A stretch of 64,000 bases of DNA. Source: Macrocybe gigantea (taxonomy: Eukaryota > Basidiomycota > Agaricomycetes > Agaricales > Callistosporiaceae). The translations under genes were made by a program, and so were the position numbers. The notes beneath the pieces were generated by a model. It did not search any database. It saw only the letters and a list, made by a program, of their open reading frames with translations, and had not been told where the DNA came from. Where the stretch lies: the NCBI GenBank assembly GCA_011319805.1, contig SJRY01000120.1:1-64000 (forward strand). The letters are read 5' to 3'. Below, one piece after another: positions 23,710 to 36,134 of the stretch (position 1 is its first letter; each line of letters opens with the position of its first letter).

Positions 23710-24832
23710 GAGAAGTAGACTCACAAATAGACTATTGTGAATGCAGAGGCCGTATTTGCAAGGAGCTGAGAAGTATTATTTGCATAAAGACAAGAGGTAT
23801 TATTCGTGAATATGTCGCTTGATGTGGGGTCAACATTTACGCATATGTTGGTAAGGTATGTTTCTGAATGGTTGGAGGTCGATTTGCAAATACGCTGGCT
23901 AAGGAGGCATGAGATATGTTTCCAAATGGTACCTGCCATGAGAGGTGGATTTGCGAATCAGATGTGCGGATACGCCTACCATGGAGGCATGAGGTAGATT
24001 TGCAAATACCGCTGGCCACGGAGGCGTGAGGTATGTTTCCGGACAATACCTGCATGAGAGGTGGATTTGCAAATCAGATGTGCGGATAAGCCAGCCACGA
24101 GGTGTGAGGTAGATTTGCAAACATGCCTGCCATGGAAGCGTGAGGTAGATTTACAAATGTGCTGGCTATGGAGGTGTGAGGTATGTTTCCGAATATGCTA
24201 GCCACGGAGGTGTGAGATATGTTTCCGAATATGCTGGCCAATCTTACATTGGAGTTAGATTTGCGAATACGCTGGAGGCGTATGTCTCCGACTGTTCTGG
24301 CCATGCGGGCATGAGGTATGTTTCCGAATATGCAGCTATGGAGGCGTGAGGTATGTTTCTGAATAATATCTGCATGAGAGGTAGATTTGTCTTGGAGGTA
24401 GATTTGTGAATATGCTGGAGGTGTGAGGTATGTTTCCGAATGTGCTGGCCATGGAGGCATGACATACGTTTCCGAATAGTGTCTGCATGAGAGGTAGATT
24501 TGTGAACAGGACTCACATCTTACATTGGAGGTAGATTTGCGAATACGCTGGCAGCCACGGAGGCATGAGGTATGTTTCCGAATAGTATTCACATGAGAGC
24601 CATTGAGAGGTGGGTTTGCAGGTCAGGTGTGCGAACATGCCAGCCATGGAGGCGTGAGGTAAATTTGCGAATGCACCTGCGAGGTATGTTTTCGAATGGT
24701 TGGGGGCTGATTTGCGAACACGCCGGCCACGGAGGCATGCGGCATGGTATCTGCATGAGAGGTCGATTTGCGAATCAGATGTGCGCACCTGCCACGGAGG
24801 CGTGAGGTATGTTTCCGAAGATGAGTGTAGAT
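23710..24832. repeat. 36-bp minisatellite (GGAGGCGTGAGGTATGTTTCC)
   Basis: About 1.1 kb of tandem units. The basic 36-bp form is GCCACGGAGGTGTGAG, then ATATGTTTCCGAATATGCTG. A second variant contains TGCATGAGAGGTAGATTTGC and GAATACGCTGG, and the two alternate irregularly. Open frames across it on the minus strand (for example 24074-24592) are repeat artefacts with a Cys/Ser/Tyr-biased composition. Confidence 0.85.
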
Positions 24833-27441
24833 TTATTCACGAATAAGCTGGTCTAATGACAAGGTATATTTAGAAAGTTTGAAAGTTTGTGGTAGAGTAA
24901 ATATTTGTGAATATATGGTGTCAGCAGGTGCAGAGCAAGATCTAAAACAACCGTTGATGAGGCAAGAGCACACAGGGCAAACATACTTGCCCTTCTCGCA
25001 CGTCCTTCTGAAGATTGCACTTGCATGGGCCTTCGGTGGATGGTGCATTATGTCCCGCTTCCTACTCGCGGACTCGATATCCTGATGACCCAGCATCACC
25101 CCTTGCGACAGGCTGCGGAGTTGCTGGACATCTATGGATTCTGAAAGGTATCGCCGAATGTGGTTATCCTTCAAGGATGACACAGCAAGTTCAACGTCGT
25201 ACGAAAGACACCTGGACATAAGGAACAAATTTGTGGCATTGTCTCGAGATTCTGGACGCCCTGTATCATGCCGACATCCGCCCCTCCATTTGACAAAATC
25301 ATCGGGCGCTGTCAGAGGCAACCGAAGGACGTTGAAAGCTCTGCTTGACGCCGCGCTCACAAAGACGTTAGGAATATGAACGAAGCCAACCGCGCTACAT
25401 GTCACGTCCTGTGGTTCCTTCACGATATCTGACAGCATGTCCAGAGGTGACATGGTGTTGGGTGTGAAGGCGATGTAATCCCTCAAAGCATCGAATGTTC
25501 CATTGACCGCATTTTCTACTGGCTTGTGGAGATCTGTCAAGAAGCGTTTGAAGACCTGGCTTCTCTGGTGCCCAATCCGCGATAGACGCTTCTCGTACTG
25601 TCGCTTGAAAGCAGATGACTCCCGTTTCAAGGTGCTTATGGAACGCCAGATGAAATCTTCGATGAGGAGACTGTGTCTATTCAGCAGGTCGAGTTCGTTT
25701 CGGAGTTTATGAACGTTCCATGCGTTCACCCATTCTTGCCCATGGCTGTGGAGCATAAGTTTTCCAAAGTCATGCACAGGTAAATCAAGAGTTGAGGAAA
25801 GTCTAGATCAGGATTAGTAACCTCCCTCCAGACAAACGTAATGGCTACACATACGCGACAGATAAACGCGCATCTGTGAAGCTCATGATATGGGCCCCAT
25901 CATTACAGTGGTGTTCACGTCTTGGGCTGTGACCGTGAAAAAGCATTATGAACAATCTATCCCAGTGAGAGCGCCAATCTGTTTGATCATCCACAGCACA
26001 GTCCGGACGGTCAAGGCCACTAGGATATCGGTATGCATTCGAAGCAAGGAGTCGAGATTGTCTAGAAGGACATGTGATGCGGCATCAGATAGCTCAGCCG
26101 TGTCGGCCGCGTTGGCAGTAACCGCATCTAAAGCTTTGACAAACGTAGTAACATTGCCCATGGTCTTGCCGATGCTAGTCATCCTACCCTGTACAAGAAT
26201 TAACGTTGATTAGCAAGAAAGATCGCGCTGGCGCATTGTCTGATGATTGAGATCGCACCATAACACTCTTGACCCATGCAAATCGGTAGCGGCATGATAG
26301 TGCTTTACTATCTTAGGAACGGCGAGATGGATTGCACCTTGTTTGATACCTCCAGCGGAATAGTGTGGGTCGTCACACGACGACCTAACATGAAGCCATG
26401 AATCGGCTTCTTGACATCGGTGACCGAATAATCCTTCTCGTTATGGATTCCGCCGGTGACAAACCTGCAAGGGCTTAAGCGCAGGTTGATACGACACGTA
26501 GCATACCATACTGAATAGCAGTTTCATTGGTCCAACACCTATAGGGCGCACAATTGAGTGAACAACTTGTACGAGTGGGAAAAGCCGCTGACAGTTTACC
26601 GTCTTGCGACGACTCGGAAAGTAGACTCTCCGTCCTATGAAAAGATGGTCAACAACTTGCTATCAATCTAAAATTCGCGTGCACCTTTTACTAGAAACTC
26701 TGACGAAATCAGATTAGCTGAGGAGGAAACTCGGTGTTGTCAGCTATGCCGTAGCTTACAATGAGGGAGAAGGCGAAGATTCGATGTTAAGTGAAAGGGC
26801 ATTTGCCAGGCCTCTTATCTTGTTCCAAATCGTGAACTGAGGTTTCATTTAATGGGGGTTGGATGTAAGGAAAATTCACTTACCGTCATTGGCGCTTTCT
26901 TTACGAGATTTCAAGCCCTCGGACCTAAGATCCAGCCCATCACAGACATTGACATATAACTATGCTGAACGACATACTGCACCATTTCAGTTGAACTAGG
27001 CACCAAGCTAGACCTGAATAACGATGTGAGCCATTACCATAAACTTGAGAAGGAAGCGACATGCCAATCACCGTCAATCGCTATATCTGCACGCCATCTT
27101 TCTATCCTCACCCTTTGTGCTGGTGTGCAGACATCCTCAACTTCATGACTCATGACGGACAGAGTGTCCTCCTCACAAGGCATCGGCTGGTCTAATCGCC
27201 ACCACAAGGAATGGCGGGCTTCAATGTCATCCAGAACCATGAGCTCATGTTCCTTTGCGAGCCTCGGAATGGAAAAGAAATGAGACCGATTATTGTACAA
27301 GCATTTCGCTAGACGGAAGGCAGACTTCGAGTCGGATAAATCGAAAACACCGGCGAGTTCATCGCGCTTGTCGTCATTCGCGCTGCGTGTGCTATGTGAA
27401 CGGAGGGCTAGAACCAGAAACGACTCAGCAAAGCATAACAC
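24833..27441 (-). CDS. Hypothetical multi-exon protein
   Basis: The largest exon (25777-24833, 314 codons) is protein-like: MHDFGKLMLHSHGQEWVNAW, a long charged helical stretch (about 25690-25560), CSAVGFVHIPNVFVSAASS, then near the end a Cys cluster KYVCPVCSCLINGC and a stop directly at the edge of the minisatellite. Upstream, 26182 to about 25960 gives a helical SIGKTMGNVTTFVKALDAVT segment, and 27441-27060 gives HSLWWRLDQPMPCEEDTL. The exons between about 26200 and 27050 are not resolved and the blocks may belong to more than one gene. I do not recognise the family. The CPVC...C pattern could bind a metal. Confidence 0.45.
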
Positions 27442-27698
27442 CCTCGATGAATATTTACCTTACACGAGGTGCATCGTCCGAGAGCCAACCGATCACTAAA
27501 TGGACAAAGGCATTGGCACTGTGGTCACAAGGCCGAGGACAGGGCTATGGATACCCCATCATATCGATGAAAAAGGGCACTGGAAAGAAGACTGTATGTC
27601 TCCGAGCCGGAAGCCATACAGACGAGTGGCAGAAGAACGGATCCTTTCAGCGGATCAGGGGTGAAATGAGCCAAGATCCATGGGTCAGTCTTGACTAT

Positions 27699-28543
27699 TC
27701 ATTCGTCCTCTGACAGACTACCCGTGCTCTCGAGTGAATCCGGACTTCCAGCTCCGAAGATGTCGTGGGCGATGTTGGTGATGATTGCCTCCGGATCCAG
27801 ATCAGCAGATCTGAAGGAAGAGTAAGAGGTCGCTTTAGAAGATGTATGATGGTTAGAGTAGCTTCGGCTGGATACAGATCGGGAGGACATCCTTGACCTT
27901 CTGTTGCTCCTCCAAGAGAGGTCACTGGTCGACGAATTCTTTGCATCTGCCTCATCATAAGTGTTGGAGAGAACAGCGCCATTCGAATCAAAATCTATCG
28001 GTTTCGGTGCATAGCAGATGGATGTTGCCAATTTGCAAGACACTACATTGATGGCCTGACCAAAGACCTTGTCCACAATGACTAGCTGAGGATCATCTGC
28101 GCAGGCAGGGTCGATGGGCAGCGGGTAGACCAGTTGTTCTCTGTGTGGGTGTCGAAAACCTGAGCTCTTGAGAGATCATAGCGCTACTTACGATGAGCAT
28201 GTGTCAGGAGATACAATTTTCATGACCTGGATGAGGAACTCGGAAACTATCAACTGAATCGGGCACTTTAAACCAGTGATATGCTCCAGCATCAAGATTC
28301 GAGCTACTTCGTTTGCTGTCTCCGTTGCATGTGATGCCAGCATCTCCAACTCGTCATTGTTTTCGCTAATCTATCTGTCAAATTTAGCGAAAGAGAACGC
28401 GCAATAGGACACGTAGAAATCACCTCAAGACCCGAAGATGTCAACTGGCTTGTGATGGCGAACGTTGGTTCAGGCCATTCACATCCTATGATGTCCACAT
28501 TCACTTCCAATCCGAAGGGTTGCTTGAATCTGCTGGTATCCAT
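27699..28543 (-). CDS. Hypothetical protein with Ser-rich C-terminus
   Basis: Exon 1 starts MDTSRFKQPFGLEVNVDIIG (28543) and ends at a GTGATT donor near 28421. Exon 2 (about 28372-28192) reads NNDELEMLASHATETANEVA and IVSEFLIQVMKIV. Exon 3 (about 28164-27699) reads EQLVYPLPIDPACADDPQLV, IVDKVFGQAINVVSCKLATS and ends in a Ser/Arg-rich, then acidic tail (SLESTGSLSEDE). Joining exon 2 to exon 3 needs a one-base adjustment. Function unknown; the Ser-rich tail suggests phosphorylation sites. It may be the 5' part of the same gene as the blocks just downstream. Confidence 0.45.
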
Positions 28544-31500
28544 GACCTTTTTTTGTGAACAAAGTGTACGTTACAGGGAGAGAGAGGAAGTCGCTGACAG
28601 ATGCTGAAGCTAAAGAGTTGCTGATGCATGATTGTCAACTTGAAGAGCAAACAACACGATGCTGGCTCCCAGACACACCCGAATTAGCCCCCGAGTGTTC
28701 TCTAACGCACCCAGGGGAGCACTACAAAGGTGCATGAAGTCATGTCTCGCACTAGAAGGTCTTTGGCAGAACCAGAGTTTGTCGGGTACGAACGAATGTT
28801 CACATCTTTTGCTCCTCTGATCCAAATCCAAGGCTCTCAAAAATTTTCGTCATTCTCTAGCACTGGGTATGAACTAGATCTGAATTTTATGCACACATTG
28901 ATCCTCATTTTGTCTGCTAGCTTGTTAGCGAGTCCAGCGATCCAGGATTGAGGACTATTTCAAACTCTGTTCCTTTTCAGCACAGAATTCTCATCCGGAG
29001 CAAGACCAGCAGCGAAGTGCCCTCGCTCAGAAGGGCTGATCGCTTGAAGTGGTCTACCCCAAGTTATCAGCATGACCACTACTTACAATTCTCTCGCGTA
29101 AGTGTGCATATGATTCGCTCGGTAGGCATTTAGATAACACACCGACAATGGATTAAACCAATTAGGTCCCCGTCGTCGCCGCTGTGCAGAGGGATTTTTG
29201 CTTGACAAGATCTCCACGGGCATGCATTTGTTAAGCGAGATTATGTCGGGTGCTATTGTGATGATTAATGATCTTCATTTCGAATCCTGCTTGACTGTCG
29301 GCATGGAGGTCTTCAGCCAGGAAACCTCATCCTTTTTTTTTTCTGAATCTTTTCGATCTTTTTGGGTTGTCTGATCATGGCTCCGTATCAGCGACTTTCC
29401 AGCCGCTCCCGGTCTATCTCCAGAGACCCGTTGATTTCTGGCTTGTCATTGTCCTATCTCCACGAAACGTCGTCGTCAATCCTCCGATCAGATATTCTGA
29501 AGCTCGAGCTGCCAAACCATTCACATTCTGCATGCCAGATGAGCATGAGCCATAATTCATAGCCTGCCCATTGGGCCCTAGAACATGACACGATGTTCGT
29601 TCACAATTCGAAGAAGCACTTCACCACGCTCACTGGCAAACTCCGGTCTGAACTGCCTAGCATCGTTGTTGCCATTTGCGAGTATCGAACCATGCAGAAT
29701 TGGTGAGGTCTGACTGAATTGGTCTGTAACCTATCTTTGTGAAGGCCCCCCTCTCTTTCCGTTCTGGCAGTCCCCTCATTCTCAGCCGATCTGTGATTTC
29801 AGTTAGATTTCACAAACTAGGGATCCCCCGTTCTCACACATCCCACGATGTCAGAGTCGCCCTCGTCGAAATCTCTTGCTGTTCGCCGATCTCCCTGTCA
29901 TTTTCAAACTTTACGCTGATAACACGTGCGAACGAAACACCGCTAGCGTTCGTTCGCTCCGTATGAAGGTCCCCAGCCAGGTCTAGCGCTATACCGCGCA
30001 GTATCGATGTTCCAGATCCACGCAGCCAGCGTCGTAGAGACTTCGAACGCACTCGAAATGATCCATCCTCGCCTCTCCTCACAACGGCTCACGGCCCATG
30101 ACTTACCGGGCTATGTCGACTTCGAAGGGCAAGTCCCCAGTCGTTTTCCACATGTACATATCCAGCATGCTCCGCCCGCAATATATTCAGCTCCTTCTGT
30201 TCATTGTTTTGGATCCATCGCCCGAAAGACTGAGCGCCGATCAACGTGAATTTGAAACGAGGGCTTGATGGCGTTCAATCTAATTACGGCGTCTTTTCCA
30301 ATCATGTCCAATTCTTTTTCCCCAGTTCAATCCACCCTTCTCCAGCGTACCCCGTTCTCCGCCTCGTTTTCCCATGAACGTCAGAGCGAGAGAACGACAT
30401 AACGTTCGCGGGAGGGTTCCCTTCTGAACGATTTTGACGGACGGGACAGCGTCGCATTGGGTTCTGTGGGAGTTCATCAAAGGGGTGAGAGGCCGCAGAC
30501 TGAATTAACCTGACTGGATGTCGCTTTAGCGCCTTTAGGAATATGCCGAGAGCAACCCCTTCGTTCGCCCTCTATCTCCTGACTGCGCCTTGAAACCATC
30601 TTTCTTGAGCAACTCCGTCTCAGCTCGTGCCCCAAGAAAGAAACATGCAGCTGTCATTTCACAGGAACTGTCCCGGAAAGGGTGACATGAGATTGGGATG
30701 GCCATTGTGTCTAACTCGATACGCATGTCAAGACCACGATGCTGCTGCCTGTGTCACGTAAGTAATTCAGCTTAGTTCGTGAATTTCTATTTGACTAGTA
30801 ACGTGCACTAGAGCCTCCGGGCGGTGAGCAAAACAAAAGATTCCATTCGCAGCTCCATGTCAAGACAAGCCGGTTCACTTCAATACAGACTCGTTGCTGA
30901 TAATGCCATGTATGTAATACAGTCGGATTATTCACAACGGTTACTGCAGTAATGACAGGTTCCACAGTTGTTGCCGTTTGCAACTTCCCTTTTACTCAAC
31001 ACTACCTATCAAGGATGGCGCTTTAATCTGCTGCTGCGGGAGGATTAGATGGACCTCCTTTGCGCTGGGCGAAGGAGCATATTGGTTCAGCCACCTTTTC
31101 CCCAATTCCCGGCTCCGCCGATGCTTGACAAACCTCTGTGATATTTCACGCAATCTTTCAAGCCGGGGATGGTAGGCTATGATGGTAGTCTCCATGGCAA
31201 GCGAACAACGGAAAAGCAAAGACAAATGGGTTGAACGTACGTCGGAAACGAACGCTTTGAAAGTCTGGAGGTCATTCTGTGATCCGCTCCGCCCGAATGA
31301 TCATCCAAGGATCGTATTATGAGCTCGCAGACACTGCATATATGCAGTTTTCGCAGTCATGCTTCGCCAAGGCTTGTTCATACAGCATTTTACTTATTGG
31401 CTGTGTTTCCTGACCATCTACTTGTACCACCATATGCAATCAAGGACAGCCCATTGCTGGTATCGATGCGCCAAAATGTAGCCGAGACAGAGAACGAAAG

Positions 31501-31606
31501 GCGGATGTGATATGAAGTCGAGTAAACTGCCTAGATTGGGAAGAGATTGACCCAAAAAGGCATGTGAAAGCTTAATTTCACAGAAGAAATGCCAAACCGA
31601 TGTTGA
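28544..31606. other. Three-kb interval without a supported gene
   Basis: Several 60-90 codon frames exist on both strands (around 29360-29560, 29740-30250, 30280-30730), but none has a recognisable motif or splice-linked neighbour. A poly-T run lies at 29333-29342. The interval separates the accessory block from the PUF gene. Confidence 0.4.
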
Positions 31607-31615
31607 TATAAAAAA
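31607..31615 (+). promoter_or_regulatory. Candidate TATA box of the PUF gene
   Basis: TATAAAAAA lies 48-56 bases before the ATG at 31663, and pyrimidine-rich sequence (CTCTTACCCTCTTCCC) follows it, as at many fungal transcription starts. Confidence 0.4.
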
Positions 31616-31662
31616 TTGGGGCCAGCCAAAAGCGCCTCTTACCCTCTTCCCATTCCATCCCC

Positions 31663-34411
31663 ATGAACGCCCCCGATAATGCTCCCTTCCTCTCCCTTTA
31701 TGACCCCAGTCCTCCTCGTTCCAAGCAACAGCAGCAGGCTCTCGGCGCCGCTGCCTCCATCTGGGCCCCGCAGCCTCAGCCGTCCGAGTCTACTTGGCCA
31801 AAGACCCTGGACTCATTCTCTCGTGTAGCAGAACGAGATTTAGAACAGAAAGCGCAATTTGATGCGCCTCTCATCCGCAGAGAAGACGTCTTCGGGCCAA
31901 TGCCTGCTTCTGCATCACTTCGTCCCAAGGACGTTGGCGCCATCGGCGATGGTCGTAAGAAGAACACTCCAGAGTTCGACGACGCTGTAAGTGGTTCTAT
32001 ATGCGCTTATTTCTTGCTTTTAAACTGATTTTATGCCATCAGCATGTTGAACAGCTCCTCCGCACGCTTAATCTTCACTCGCCTGCTCCTTTCGCCAAAA
32101 ACCCTCCCCTGAGCATCAATACGTCCCCCAGTTCTCCGGATTTTTCTCCAGCCTCTGCGACTTCGTCTCTGCTGACGCCGACTGATCTGTCTCCGTCCCG
32201 ATCTTTTGACTCCAAGTCCAACTCTCCTTATGAAAACCCGAACACCCTTCCTTACGTCTCCCAGGCGTCGCTGTTGTTTGACCATCCGTCGCCCAATCGC
32301 ACTCAGAATCCCTTCATATCCCAATTCCCATCTCACCAGACTTATCCGCAAGGCCCTCGTTCGGCGCACCCTCAAACGCAACAGCCTCCCTTTCTTTGAG
32401 CCATTCACAGAGAATCTCACTACGGCAGCTCCTCCTTCGACTCAATCTCTTTACCGGTCTGCTGGCCCTGGTGTTGCTCAAGCATTCTATACCACTCCTC
32501 CAGCGCGACAAGTCGATCCGATCAGACCTTTGCCACCAATGGACTGGCGCTTGACTCAACAGCCGGCATCGCTATCCGACTGGCTCCTGCCCGAGGACAA
32601 GCAGGACTACAATTCTGGTGCCTCTGCACATGAAGAGCCTTCTCGCACTTCTTTTGCGCATCATCAACCGTCTACCTTTCATCAACCTGCTCATGAGGTT
32701 CGTCGGACCCGATTTTTTCATCAATATTTACTATATGCGCCCGATTTCATCGATATAGCCGATCAATTTCCTGTCTTTGCTCCATCCGTCTTCATCTCCT
32801 CCTTACCACGTCTTTGTCGCTCGCATTATCAAGTCTTCGGATCAACAAGCTTCGATCTTCCTCCAGCAAAAGCTCAAGGTCGCTGATGCTGAGGAAAGGG
32901 CAAAGATCGTTGATGCTATATGCGCCAGAGGGTTCGACATGATGGCTCATCGGTATGTCGAAGCATGCTCCCAAATTCACTTGTGGACGCGCTGATGTCT
33001 CGGTGATAGCTTCGGGAATTGGGCTGTTCAGCGATGCTTAGAAGCCGCGTCTAGTGCCGAAGAGCGCCGAAAGATCGTTTTATGCATGCAGTTCGTTTCT
33101 ACATCAACAAAGATGCCCCCTTTGCAGATATATGACCTTCCGCTTTCTAGGGGCAGAGTTGTGGAGCTCGCGACCAACTGCTACGGCTGCCACGTCTTGC
33201 AAAAAGCGCTCGACTGCGAGGAGGACATCCGTTTGGTCATCGTTTCGGAGCTTCTTCACGGTGATCCCGCGCAAACGCTGGTTAACAAGCATGCTTCCCA
33301 TGTATGGAGCAAGGTCAGTCTCATGCGGTTTAATTGCGTTGATATTAATTAATCGATCGTTCCCAGATAATGGAACTAACCTGGACGCCACCGGCACCCC
33401 GATTTTTGCCTTGTATGTACAGATCTCGCAAATTTCCGTCAACGCTCGGTGATTAACGACGATCATCAGCGTGAACAAGTCCCTAAAGGGAAGATGGGCA
33501 TCTTTAGCTTGTCATGAGACAGGTTCTCTCGTTGTGCAGGTCAGCCAATTCCACTTCACGCTCGAGCTTCTGGATTTCAGATTATTTACACGAGGTGTGT
33601 TTGCTTCATCAGCATGCGTTTGAGAATCTTGAGGCCGAAGCCAAAGACGGCATCGTTGATGAATTGCTGAACAATGGTCCCGCTATATTCGCTGAGGTTG
33701 CGAAGAATCAGTGGGGTTCATACTGTATTCAGCATAGTAAGTTGTCTACTCCGCATCGTCGCTGCTGCTTTCATTGATACTTTTCTTTTTCCAGTCCTTG
33801 AGCACGGGTCTGAAAAGCATCGTCAGATGACGCTGCAGCACCTCCTCGATGGCCTTTTGGAGTTTGCGACAAACGAGCAGGGGTCCAAGTCCATCACGAA
33901 GGCATTGAAAGAAGGAGGCAAAGAGACATTGGACAAGGTAGTGGCTCGAATGTGCGAGCCAGCGAAAGGGTAGGTCACTCTGAGAATATGCCATGCTTAT
34001 TCCGGACTCTTATCTCCTGTCAAACTTGCAGCTCCCGAAGAGCCATGATTGTCGACTTGGCTCTCTCTGTCACAGGAAGTCAGCTGATCGCAAGCGTGTT
34101 ACCCACTGTTCGCTGCTTCTTGCATTTTCTCACCGTCGATTAGCTTTTGACACATCTATTTTGATAGGCTGACAAAGATCAACGGAGTCTTCTGTATGAT
34201 TGCATTAGAGGTCATATCGTGACCCTTCGAGGGTGTAAGACCGGATCTAAGGTCATCTGGCTCTTGTGAGTTTCAAATCCATACGTCCTATCGATAGCTC
34301 GTGTCTGATCGGGTGTTACTCGCAGTGATAGGATGGTTCGTACCAAGGGTTTTTACTTTTGAGCCGCACCCAAGTTCACTCTCCCCGCAGCGCGCATACT
34401 ACGGCTATTGA
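31663..34411 (+). CDS. PUF/Pumilio-family RNA-binding protein, 13 exons
   Basis: The low-complexity Ser/Pro/Gln-rich N-terminus (to about 32690) is followed by Puf repeats, each a three-helix unit contacting one RNA base. Core helices visible are SDQQASIFLQQKL, FGNWAVQRCLEAA, ATNCYGCHVLQKALD, ACHETGSLVVQHAFENL, VAKNQWGSYCIQHVLEH, ATNEQGSKSITKALKE and VTGSQLIASVLPT. Exons: 31663-31986, 32043-32697, 32759-32952, 33010-33090, 33151-33313, 33367-33412, 33470-33539, 33613-33736, 33795-33969, 34032-34107, 34168-34265, 34326-34335 (10-base micro-exon, DRM) and 34391-34411 (RAYYGY, stop). Two single-base problems were seen: one extra T in CCCTTTCTTT near 32390 and one C missing near 33400 between WTPPAP and IFAF. 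Together they cancel to 679 codons. An alternative to the first is a short intron at 32359-32411. Cytoplasmic mRNA regulation is the family role. Confidence 0.88.
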
Positions 34412-35352
34412 ATATCTGCTGGCTCGACGCAAGGAAAACCCATTATCATCATAAAATATCTCATTATGGCTTTTGAATTGCAATCTTCGACGCCCATCGG
34501 TTTCGACCACATTAAGAACGGCAAAATCTTTCGAGCCAAAATATCCATTTTAGAGTTCGATAGATCTCAAATCCCACGAACATACAACGAGCATCCTCAA
34601 ACTCTGTCGACGAACATCATCTTTTTATTATTCAATCAATAATCGCAGATAAATCAGAAAGCCTTCGGAATATTTCAATGCGCGGTTGTCTTGGTCATCA
34701 AGATTGTCAGGTATATTCATCTTTCCTCGAACTCTACGCCTTTCTCTATGGCAGAACATATCGAAAACACAGCAAGCATCTCTCGTTCTAGCTTTGTCAT
34801 TCCTCCTTTTTATGAACACGTCTTTTCTGCCTTTGACATCATTTCTGTTTTCGTATATTGTTTTATAATGTTTTCTTCTTTGCTTTCGTGTTATCAAACT
34901 GTTTCAAAGGCCCATCCTTTTGCATTTTACGATTATTTTACGTTCGTATCATTGGCTCAAGACATCTTTCGTTTGCATTTTTTTTGTCAACATTCGGCTT
35001 GGTCAGCTCGTCGTTGTTTTGTCTCCCTTGGGCAGCGCATGACGTCTACTTGGCCGATCTGTCGATTTCTTTTACCATCATATCGGACAGATATGCGGCT
35101 GTCGGTGTTTCGCCTGTTATCAAAAGAATTGCTGTTCGTAGACGCTTGTACTACATTACTATACCATCGTTTTACCGCATTAAATGTTAACAGAGAAGTT
35201 GTGCATTCAAGCAATATATTATTGGCGAGCAGGATTATAGAGTACAAATGCAATGCAGGATGCGAGCTAAGAATACAAGTACGAGTTTGGAATGTAGTAA
35301 TACAATGATTAAGAAGTGTGAGAATGGTAGTGGTAGTGGTGATTAGAAGTCA
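34412..35352. other. Interval between convergent genes
   Basis: The sequence after the PUF stop is AT-rich. A 205-codon frame at 34691-35308 has a Phe/Ser/Cys-heavy composition expected of T-rich DNA, with no motif. It is best read as the 3' flank of two convergent genes. Confidence 0.45.
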
Positions 35353-36134
35353 TTAAGAACAACGATCGACAGCGACGTCGGCTTGCCAGACGTCCTCGAA
35401 GACGTTGCGGAACGAGACAAGGATCAGATGCTCGAACCGGATCTTGGAGAGGCTGATCTCCCATTCTGGCGATTTGGACGTCTCGGTGCGCGATTTCTGT
35501 TCAAGGTAAAAAAAAAAAAGCGGCAAGTGAGCACGCGAGGGTGTCTGCGCGGGGGAGGGGGGTTGTCACTTACCTCCATGAATCTGGCAAAGTTCATGGA
35601 CACCGTCGCGCCGAGCTGGACTCTGGTCATGGGTCCGTTGGTGTTGAGCTCGATGGAGCGCACCCATTCTACGTGTTCATACCCAGGCCACTGCCGATGC
35701 CAGACTCATCAGACCCCGTCACAGTAAACATGCAAAAAAAAAAAGAGAGAAAAAGAAAAAGGGACATACGATGATTCTCAGCGTGACGCGCGCGAGACCC
35801 GAAGAGGCAAAGACGAGGTCGCCCGCGCCGTGTATCATCGCGTCCAGCGCGTGAGAGCCGCGCGTGCTCAGTTCGCGCATCGGGACGCCCTGGCGCGCGT
35901 GCCCGACGTAGTCGAACGTGATCGGCGCGTGCAGAGGCGCGGAGCGGCCCGTCGCCTGGCGCCACTTGGAGGACGGCGTGTACATCGGCTGCGGCAGGCG
36001 ACGCCGGTGCGAGGAGGGGGACTCTGAGGGGCCGGCGTTGCGGTTAGCGGAGGGACGGACGGCGCCGCCGATGGCGGTATAGGGGGAGACGCGGAGGTAG
36101 TGATGGGAGGGTGAAGCGGGTTGGTGTAGGACAT
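35353..36134 (-). CDS. Conserved Agaricomycete protein of unknown function, three exons
   Basis: Exons 36134-35770, 35690-35574 and 35496-35353 are joined by GTATGT-CAG and GTAAGT-CAG introns in phase 0. Recognisable parts are MSYTNPLHP at the start, HHYLRVSPYTAIGGAVRPS, MYTPSSKWRQATGRSAPLHA, ITFDYVGHARQGVPM, GLARVTLRIIWPGYEHVEW, MTRVQLGATVSMNFARFME and the C-terminal LILVSFRNVFEDVWQADVAV. The strand-rich middle and YVGxxxQGVPM suggest a compact globular protein. One base is missing in the C-run at about 36110 just after the start: restoring the phase links MSYTNPLHP to the SHHYLRVSPY frame. If the deletion is real, translation could still begin at MYTPSSK (35985). No function is known. Confidence 0.7.

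Noticed and set aside
23837..24788. Series of 70-170 codon minus-strand frames across the 36-bp array
   Set aside because: They are translations of the minisatellite in several frames (repeated SETYLMPPW-like words) and not genes.
34691..35308. 205-codon plus-strand open frame
   Set aside because: T-rich composition, no motif, no splice-linked neighbour; probably the 3' flank of the PUF gene.
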